Shown here: piece by piece, positions 57,501 through 64,000 of the stretch
Position numbering within the stretch: the first letter of the stretch is position 1
Layout: every line of letters begins with the position of its first letter
NCBI RefSeq assembly: GCF_932276165.1
Contig: NC_064007.1
Coordinates: forward strand, 7,512,001-7,576,000
Length of the DNA: 64,000 bases
DNA from: Plutella xylostella
Lineage: Eukaryota; Arthropoda; Insecta; Lepidoptera; Plutellidae
Direction: 5' to 3'
The notes under the pieces: generated by a model
Databases searched by the model: none
The model's input: only the letters and a program-made list of their open reading frames with translations
What the model was told of the DNA's origin: nothing
Made by a program: the position numbers and the translations under genes

Positions 57501-60006
57501 GATACTTGACTAAAAATGATTTTCATGACTTCATTGAGCAAAGACTTGTATAGCAATGGCAGGATAGTAATTTATAAATGTTTAATTTCAAGCATCTAAC
57601 TTATGCAGTTTTGGTTTTTTCATACCACTTATTTTTTTTCACTTTAACTCCCATTTTTCAAAACAAAACCATAACTTTACTAAGGTGTGCAGACATGTTA
57701 GATTGAAAACATCTAGGTATCTTGCAATGTCCCATTGTAACTAAGCTTTACGGCTGTTAATTAACAGCATGCAAATTTAATCACGCACGTGGGATAGCAC
57801 GCCATTTTCATATTCATATTCATTTATTCAGTTCAATACATCGTCATACATATAATCATAATTAATAATAATAAAATAAAGTAAATCACAAGTAAGTAAC
57901 AAACTTTTTTGTGATTATGTAGTGCCTAAATACAAAATATAATGTTTTTATCTTCAAAAATGACGAACTTCATACAAAATATGAACCCCTATTTCATCCA
58001 CTCACAGGTCGAAGTTTCAAAAACGCTAGAACAAAATGTTCAATTATTGCTCATCAAGTGCTTAAATATAAAGTTTATTTAAAAAAGGTCTACCCCGGCC
58101 GGGAATCGAACCCGGGAACCTTCGGCTTAGCAGTCAGGGTCACTAACCACTACGCCAATCAGCCGTCATATTTTTTTCTTTTAAAATGAAGTTTTAACCC
58201 CTTACAACCTCCGTTTCGCAATAAAAAGTAGCATATGTTCTTTCTCAGGGTCTAGACCATATGTATACCATATTTCATTCAAATCCGTTCAGTAGTTTTG
58301 GCGTGAAAGAGTAACAGACAGAAAGACAGACAGACAGTTCCGGATATAACCAACAGATGGCACTAAAAGCGCAATACAGAGAGCTTGTATGGAACCGAGG
58401 CCAATTAATATGAAATCCTACATCGCGGTATTAAAGTTTTTCAGTGGTCAGAAATAAATACAAAACCTAATTATGTTAAATCTATTATATAGTAGGAGAG
58501 TCAGACAGTGACTTTCGCATTAATAATATTAGTTAGGATTAGGATAATATAAAATATCAAAGTAGTCAATCCAAAAGAGAAGCAATGTGAATTGTGTTAC
58601 AGGCGTGAACCCTTTGCCACTGCAGTATCAAGTCATACAGTGAATGATCTAGGTACACCATACCTATAAAATCTTTCCAGAAAAATCAATGACACTACAG
58701 CTGCTGCTACTGGAACTACAATCTTGAGGGCATCTAAATTTGTCATTCGCGTCGGATCTACCTACAATGACCGCGGAGGCTCAGAGCATGTGACGTCCAA
58801 GTTCGTGGTTCACGAGAGCTATACCTTACCTTTTAACGACGTGGCAGTGTTGGTGCTGTCGGACAGTATAAGCAACTACCGGAGCAGCTCGGTGCAGCCA
58901 GCCGCCATCCCCCCGGGGGGGTATGTGGTCCCGGACAACGCGTCTGTGGTAGCTGTCGGGTGGGGACTGACTGATGTGAGTATCAAACACTTCACCTTGT
59001 GGATTTTATCGGCATTTATATGTAGGTAAGTAATGACGACCGAATGGCGTAGTGGTTAGTGACCTGACTACTGAGCCGATGGTCCCGGGTTCGATTCCCG
59101 GCCGGGGCAGATATTTGTTTTAACACATATATTTGTTCTCGGGTCTTGGATAATAATAATAATAATAATAAGGTGGTGGTTGGTGTCACATTTCATATAG
59201 AGTAATGCTGTCAAAGGGCCTCTACATGTTGGCTTCGGCCCCATGCACGCCTTCCAAATGTCCGGGACCCCATGGTCCCGAGATGGAAACGACACAACAT
59301 AATAATAATAATAATAAAGCGGCAGGGCAGCTTGTGGCGAGCTGTTGGGCATTAGCGACCCCACCCACCCGATGCCGGGGAGAACCCCTGTTCCTCATCT
59401 CTGGCTTGCCTTTATTGGTTGTCCAGAGTGAACACTGACGAGGAACAGGATCTCCCACCTCTTGCTTGCCTTCATTGGCTGGCTTGAGTGGTGTACCGCT
59501 AGAGCAGAAATGCTCGGAGGAAGGAAGTATATCCAGTAAGTGCTTGTAGGGGTCTTGACCGGCATCCGCGATTGCTCTGAGAGCCTTGGTATACCTCTCC
59601 ACCCTCAGCACCTCATGCCATGTTGCCCCCTTGTTGCTACGTCACTGTAATGTGCTAGCGACTGTTTTGGGGGGCCCATTTAATGTGTGTGCGAGTCACC
59701 CCCTGCCTTTTTATCCGTATGTGAAACATATAGGTCCAGGCAGGGGCCATAGTCCTTCCATAGTCCCAGATACCCAGTCCATTTAGCACCCCATTCCATA
59801 ACCCTGTATTCGTTTTGTCCATATCCTACAATAGTCCTGCACTCACCGGGGATTTTCCTTGGGTTTACTTCTATAGTCTAAACAGGGAAAATCGTCGGTT
59901 GGTGTCACATTTCATATAGATTAATGTTGTCAAACGGGCCTCTACATGTTGGCTTCGGCCCCATGCACGCCTTCCAAATGCCCGGGACCCCATGGTCCCG
60001 AGATGG

Positions 60007-60038
<32 letters not shown>

Positions 60039-61589
60039 ATAATAATAATAATAAATATGTGGGGACATCTCACACACGGCCATCCGACCCCAAGCTAGGC
60101 AGAACCTGTGTTATGGGTGTCGGACAGCTGATATATCTACACAAATATATAGATAGATACATACTAAATATAAATATCAACACCCAAGACCCGAGTACAA
60201 ATATCTGTCATTAAACAAATATCTGCCCCAGCCGGGAATCGAACCCGGGACCTTCGGCTCAGTAGTCAGGGTCACTAACCACTACGCCATTCGGTCGTCA
60301 AATGGATGTGCCCGTAAAATGGCAATAGGCCCGCCCCCTATTACATTGGGACTAACATAACACTCTGGCGAAAAGTGGGTGCAGCAATGCACCTCTGCCT
60401 ACCCCGCAAGGGAGTACATTAGTACAAGGCGTGAGTGCGTGTTTTTTTTTTGTGTAAGTAATGACCTAATTTCTTATTTGATAATAATCGGATATATACT
60501 TACTCCATGTTTGGCATGCTGCCGCAATGAGCCCCTGAATCATTTCTGTTTGCTTCCTATAACACTACTGTAATACTCCGTAGATGAACTGCAGCAACTC
60601 AAGCCCCCTCGGCCTGCGGCACGTGGGGCTGCGCAAGGTGGACCGAGACACCTGCGCCGCGCGGTGGAGGCAGAAGGTCCCAGAACTCCCCGACTCCATG
60701 CTCTGCGCGGGGCTGCTTGGTGTTGGAGGTAAGCTCGTATATCCGACTCGTCGATAGGCTGCACCGACTTTATGCAGACAATTGACGACATTGACGATTA
60801 TTATAGAGTGCGTTTGCGAGTTGTGAGAAAGTTTGTGTCCGTCCACACACGTTGGGTATTTTCCAGACTCGTCAAGTCGTCATACATATCTCGGCTTACA
60901 ATAAGAGTTTGTCCCCTACAGGAGCTGGTACTTGCAAGGGTGACTCAGGTGGTCCCTTGGTGTACAACGGGGTGGTGGTGGGAGTGGCCTCGTTTGTTAA
61001 GACATGCGACGATTCCTTCTACCCTCATGTGTTCACGCGCGTCGCTAGCTACACCGACTGGATCAACAACACTGTAAGTAGTATAATGAAATATAGAAAT
61101 AGAATAGAACCTTGGGCCGGTGCCTCGCTGTACTGCACCCTTGCATCCCACGGCTGAGAATGCCCCTTTAAAGAGTTTCTTCCCTTAACATTTCTTTATG
61201 GTGAACAAAAAATATTTTTGTTATCATACCTATACCTACCTAATACGTAAAATTATAAACACGAACGTTTTTAAGTAGGTACCTAAGTATGGTGAGAAAA
61301 TTTGATGAAATTAGGTAGGTAAGCAGGAGCTGATACCTACGATTTACATTATAATTTTAAACTTTCCACTGAGCGCCCCCAGTAGGCGCGGCGATTTCCG
61401 TGATACAGGGTAACTCCTGGCTGGAAGGGTGCATTCATTAATCAATTCCAGGTAAGTCAAAACCAGGTTGTGGTCGTGGACAAGAACAGTCACAACACCG
61501 CCGTGGCAGCTGACGTCACCAGGTTGATGCTACTCGTCTTCGCAACGTCAATTTGGATTATGTATTCCAATATCTCATTATTTTTTTAA
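48599..61589 (+). CDS. Protease B2: secreted S1A serine protease with hydrophobic tail
   Basis: Seven exons join in one frame: 48599-48647, 49055-49188, 56690-56778, 58681-58975, 60584-60728, 60922-61073, 61452-61589 (333 aa). Signal peptide is 1-17. Activation after Arg38 gives IVRG, as in B1. The triad is His87 (TAAHC), Asp144 (LPFNDVAVLVL) and Ser246 (CKGDSGGP). Gly at the position equivalent to 189 and YPHVF indicate the same unusual pocket as type A. Residues 289-333 form the hydrophobic tail. It differs from B1 in exon 5 (RWRQKVPELPDS in place of RYSIFSYNN) and in the loop before Asp144. Intron 2 is enlarged to 7.5 kb by nested transposons and intron 4 by a SINE composite. Splicing across those introns is inferred from intact exon borders. 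Confidence 0.8.
50432..51055. mobile_element. 624-bp TIR element inside the SINE
   Basis: Ends CGGTCTTATTCATAAAAA and its complement (one mismatch over 18 bp) are flanked by TAG on both sides (50429-50431 and 51056-51058). No coding sequence. Family not assigned. Confidence 0.78.
52150..54121 (+). mobile_element. 5'-truncated non-LTR retrotransposon (RT only)
   Basis: Frames 52249-52557 and 52584-53705 encode an RT in two pieces. The first has KVPNPTSLSQFRPISILPFL and SGFRPGH. The second has LDFSNAFNTVDFDLL, AGVPQGGVLSPLLFSLFINI and the catalytic YADDLQLY, and ends SIATFKKSVRNHYYQTLGW. A frameshift or stop near 52557 separates them, so it is inactive. The endonuclease is absent. An AT-rich 3' UTR ends in AAAT repeats at about 54105-54121. 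Of the CR1/L2/Rex1-like group; exact clade uncertain. Another AT-rich retroelement tail precedes it at about 52120-52170. Confidence 0.85.
54250..55560 (+). mobile_element. Highly degenerate RTE-type LINE
   Basis: Short broken frames retain RTE-like pieces: a stretch near 55325 reads REEDVISPILFRDALEDVFK, followed by DCKGQGININSKS. Many stops and shifts are present, so it is an old copy, much older than other elements in the window. Confidence 0.6.
55561..56640. other. Right half of the TIR element, no gene
   Basis: AT-rich sequence followed by three or four direct subterminal repeats (about 56305-56500) with the consensus TATACGCCTnTnTGACATGG, then the right TIR. Nothing coding was recognised. 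Confidence 0.6.
58092..58170 (-). mobile_element. tRNA-derived SINE head, minus strand
   Basis: In minus sense it reads an A-box-like TGGCGTAGTGGTTAGTGACC and a B-box GGTTCGATTCC. It closely resembles the heads at 59038 and 60300. No matching acceptor stem or tRNA 3' end was found, so it is SINE-derived rather than a tRNA gene. Confidence 0.7.
58200..58345. repeat. Dispersed lepidopteran-type repeat in B2 intron 3
   Basis: Shares TTTCATTCAAATCCGTTCAG and the following AGTAACAGACAG segment with 13195-13410 and 48000-48190. Confidence 0.6.
59038..60453 (+). mobile_element. SINE composite in B2 intron 4
   Basis: Flanked by the 12-bp duplication GTAAGTAATGAC (59026-59037 and 60454-60465). It opens with a tRNA-like head (box B GGGTTCGATTCCC near 59087) and closes with a SINE tail (CTCTGCCTACCCCGCAAGGG, AAGGCGTGAG). 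Between them lie a duplicated segment of about 109 bp (59180-59288 and 59898-60006), A and TAA runs, and a second SINE head in reverse at about 60190-60300. A 129-codon minus frame at 59222-59611 is unrecognised and probably part of a repeat. Confidence 0.78.
60190..60300 (-). mobile_element. Reverse-oriented SINE head
   Basis: Complementary to 59038-59150 over about 100 bp. With that copy it could form a long stem in the B2 pre-mRNA. Confidence 0.75.
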
Positions 61590-62556
61590 GTAAGTAGCTA
61601 CCGATGATAGTTATGTCTAAATTTAAACACAATAAGTTAACATATTTTTTTATAAATTTATGTTTAAAAAGTGGCTTTTTAGGCAAATACTCATGTAAGT
61701 TTTGCATTTCCGTTTATAATGTTTTTTTTTTCTTTTACATATAGTATGTTCTCGGAGTGGTAGGTATATTGTTACCTGAAAAGGGGTGACTCAGACTCAT
61801 TCTGAGAAACTTTTGTTGGGTAGTTTAACTTGATTATGTTGATGACTTTGAAATTTTGTCTTTTATTGAAATTAAATGAATGAATTGAAATTATGATTTT
61901 TTATAAGTATATTTCCTTTGCCCCCTTTGGTATATTAATACTATGTAGGTACGAATAGAAAGCATAAGTAGGTATATGAAAAAGACGTATGTAGAAATAT
62001 GCGAAACGTTTTACATATTTGATGTGTCCTAGAGTCCACTTGCAAAGCTAAGGGTCTTAAGGAGACCATCAATAGCTAAGTTTACCTTAAATAAAATTTA
62101 CACCGCGGTGTTGTAAAAAAAACGTTGTATTAAGTAACTACTAGCTGTTCCCGCGAGCTTCGCTTCGCCTTAAAAAGTTTTCCCGTGGGAATTCCGGGAT
62201 AAAAAGTAGCCTATGTTCTTTCTCAGGGTCTAGATCATAATGTATACTAAATTTCATTCCAGACATTGTACAGACCTTAGAATAACAATATACGAACAAG
62301 ACGGTAAAGTAATTTATGTTTACTGGCGTATTCGACGATGTATCTGTGTCAGTTCAATATATACTTATGTACAATACCTAGAAACTTACGTAGCGTAGGA
62401 CATACAATACAGTGTGTTAAAAAGGATAGACAAGACACTAAGAGTTGTAGATTTTGACCTTTACTATAATTATTTACCACTATTGCAACACCTTGTACTT
62501 TAACGTCCATCAACATTGCTTCGTCGTAGACAAGTAAAAAAGCTACAATAAATAAT
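61590..62556. other. B2-A3 intergenic region
   Basis: Homologous to 26504-27857 without the 371-bp MITE. Holds the B-gene 3' flank, a dispersed repeat at about 62150-62260 and the shared promoter-proximal sequence. No gene seen. Confidence 0.6.
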
Positions 62557-62587
62557 ATTGCGATGGCCATGGCTTGGCCATCGCAAT
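62557..62587. promoter_or_regulatory. Conserved palindrome upstream of protease A3
   Basis: Perfect 13-bp arms identical to those at A2, ending 43 bp before the A3 start codon. Confidence 0.5.
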
Positions 62588-62630
62588 TTTTACTTAGGTA
62601 CTTTTGAGACTGGAAATAAAAAGGAAAGTG

Positions 62631-63185
62631 ATGGTTTTCAGTATGAAGTTACTAATAATGACTGTGCTATTTTACCATGGTAAGCTTTATTATTTACGGT
62701 AGTTACAAGTACGGTAGACTAAAATTGGATATATCTATTATCTATGTGTATGTCGCAGGAATCTGGTTTAATCTCCTGTTTGATTGAACCGCTAGCCCGT
62801 TCATTGGTAAGAATGTAACCTTACCAATTTTTTATTTATATAGTTAGGTAGGTATATTAAATCAAAGTCTATTTAAAAGTAAAAAAATTGTTATTTCTTT
62901 ATTACCCAGAGGGTACAATCAACCCCCAGTAAAAGAGAATTTTTTTTTTCAACATTATTAGGCATGTATTAATTACCTACCTTAAGAATGTCAATTTTAT
63001 CAACTAACAAATTTAAAAATTATGGACTACGTGTAGGTAGGTATATAATTACGTTTTCAGGGAGCTGTGAGGACATGGTGACTGTGAGGGAGCCCTCCGC
63101 GCCCCCCGCCAACAGGATCGTCGGGGGACGACCCACCACCGTCGAGGCATACCCATACATGGCGTATTTAAGATCATTATGTACG
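62631..63185 (+). CDS. Protease A3: first two exons of a further type A gene (partial)
   Basis: Exons 62631-62679 and 63061-63185 join in frame and encode the signal peptide (MVFSMKLLIMTVLFYHG), a short Pro-rich propeptide and the activation site NR|IVGGRP, up to the end of exon 2. It matches A2 with a few substitutions (MVTVREPS for KVTVRKPP). The window ends inside intron 2, in an insertion. The catalytic exons lie beyond, so intactness cannot be judged. It marks the start of a third copy of the repeating block. Confidence 0.83.
62750..62806. mobile_element. 57-bp remnant of the long-TIR element
   Basis: Matches the left terminus of 28051-29159 and then passes directly into intron sequence at TAAGAATGTAACC, so the rest was deleted in A3. 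Confidence 0.8.
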
Positions 63186-63308
63186 GTAGGTACTGCTGCT
63201 TTACCAGACCCACCGACATAATTATGGAAGCTTCGTTTGGAGCTGTCAACGCGAGCAATGAAAAGGTTAAATTTTCATAATACCAACACCAAACAGGGAA
63301 GTAATGTC

Positions 63309-64000
63309 CCAAGTAACATTTTTGGTTTTAGAAAGGTTTTGAAAAGGTTCTAGAACCTTTGTATGGAAATCAACTCGTAAGTCTTAGAAGGCTCAATAAT
63401 ATAATATTAATAATATTATATTAACCTCCTGAGTGCAAAAAGGGCCCACGTTTTAGAACCTTTCTGAGAGCTACAGCAAAACCTATAGCTCAAACCCAGA
63501 ACCTTTTGATCTAATTACACAGAACCTAAATATTACCTTCACAACCTTATTATAACGTTAACATAACCTTGGAAGACAGCTTTTAAGTTCTAAATTAGTC
63601 TTAGATGTAACTCTACTATAACTTGAAACATATTTGATGGATATTTGTAATGCGTTTCCAGGACTCTCGGGTTTTGAAATGTTTCTGTGAAAGATTTTAT
63701 AATAATTATAATAAATGGCGCCATTACCTGACACTTTCCAAGATTCAAAATGGCTAACTTGTAAGTGTTGTATTAATAAAGAATATAGTAAGTAGTCAGG
63801 CTGAAGTCAGGAAATATGAAAAACTTGTGTGACTAGCACTTTATCGTGATACTTTAGGATAATAGTTCTGTATACGTAACGGGCCTTTTGTAAATAATAA
63901 ATTTGAAGATATTTTAATTAAAAAAATAGATAAAATTTTATGTTTGGTTTAAAGTTATATTCGAAATAAAAGAACTGTCTATATAAAAAACATATATTTG
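63309..64000. mobile_element. Insertion in A3 intron 2, right end beyond the window
   Basis: Sequence departs from A2 intron 2 after AGTAATGT. It contains repeated AGAACCTT-type motifs in both orientations (for example AAGGTTCTAGAACCTT near 63343, and about 63452, 63500 and 63522). No ORF. Probably a nonautonomous DNA element; the family is unknown. Confidence 0.45.

Larger units (their letters stand above)
56800..58680. other. B2 intron 3: repeats, no gene
   Basis: The first part aligns with B1 intron 3 and with the A-type intron. From about 57370 to 58560 it holds dispersed repeats, including a reverse-oriented tRNA-like SINE head at 58092-58170. The short frame at 57097-57336 has no recognisable content. 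Confidence 0.5.

Noticed and set aside
58092..58170. Possible tRNA gene on the minus strand
   Set aside because: The acceptor stem does not pair, and related copies at 59038 and 60300 are parts of SINEs.
59222..59611. 129-codon minus-strand ORF considered as a gene
   Set aside because: It lies within the SINE composite between TAA runs, has no start context or recognisable domain, and is most likely repeat-derived.

Overview
The window looks like nuclear DNA from a moth or butterfly. The evidence is multi-exon genes with GT-AG introns, a densely nested transposon landscape (Copia, mariner, CR1-, RTE- and R1-like LINEs, tRNA-derived SINEs, TTAA-inserted and TWA-inserted MITEs), and dispersed repeats of a kind I associate with Lepidoptera (for example the element opening with AGGGTTCCGTAG). 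The species cannot be named from sequence alone.

The host content is one family, chymotrypsin-fold (S1A) serine proteases. I reconstruct seven gene copies from conserved exon boundaries. Three are type A on the plus strand: A1 (557-2016, last four exons), A2 (27932-32803, complete, 322 aa) and A3 (62631 onward, first two exons). Two are type B on the plus strand: B1 (18885-26503, 332 aa) and B2 (48599-61589, 333 aa). Two are minus-strand relics: M1 (9914-13164) and M2 (36807-47961). A2, B1 and B2 keep a signal peptide, an R|IV activation site and the His-Asp-Ser triad. They end in a separate exon encoding a hydrophobic tail that resembles a GPI-anchor or membrane signal. M1 and M2 have a trypsin-type pocket but lack their first exons and carry different frame-breaking lesions.

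The order is A1(+) M1(-) B1(+) | A2(+) M2(-) B2(+) | A3(+). This is a tandem duplication of a three-gene block of about 30-35 kb. Many transposons occupy one block only, so they inserted after the duplication, and the other block supplies the empty site. Block-1-specific insertions are a Copia with apparently identical LTRs, a mariner, a near-intact CR1-like LINE (13482-18562) and RTE-type LINE pieces in B1. Block-2-specific insertions are a solo LTR (33111-33955), a LINE whose ORF carries a virus-like superfamily 1 helicase (37295-43938), a TTAA-flanked piggyBac-like MITE (46652-47629) and a nested stack inside B2 intron 2 (50243-56662).

The most notable items are the LINE reverse transcriptase-RNase H-helicase fusion, a 68-bp perfect inverted repeat in B1 intron 2 that B2 lacks, a 27-bp-TIR element of unassigned family at 51194-56640, and a conserved palindrome 39-43 bp upstream of each visible plus-strand protease start codon. 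No functional RNA genes, CRISPR arrays or bacterial operons were seen.
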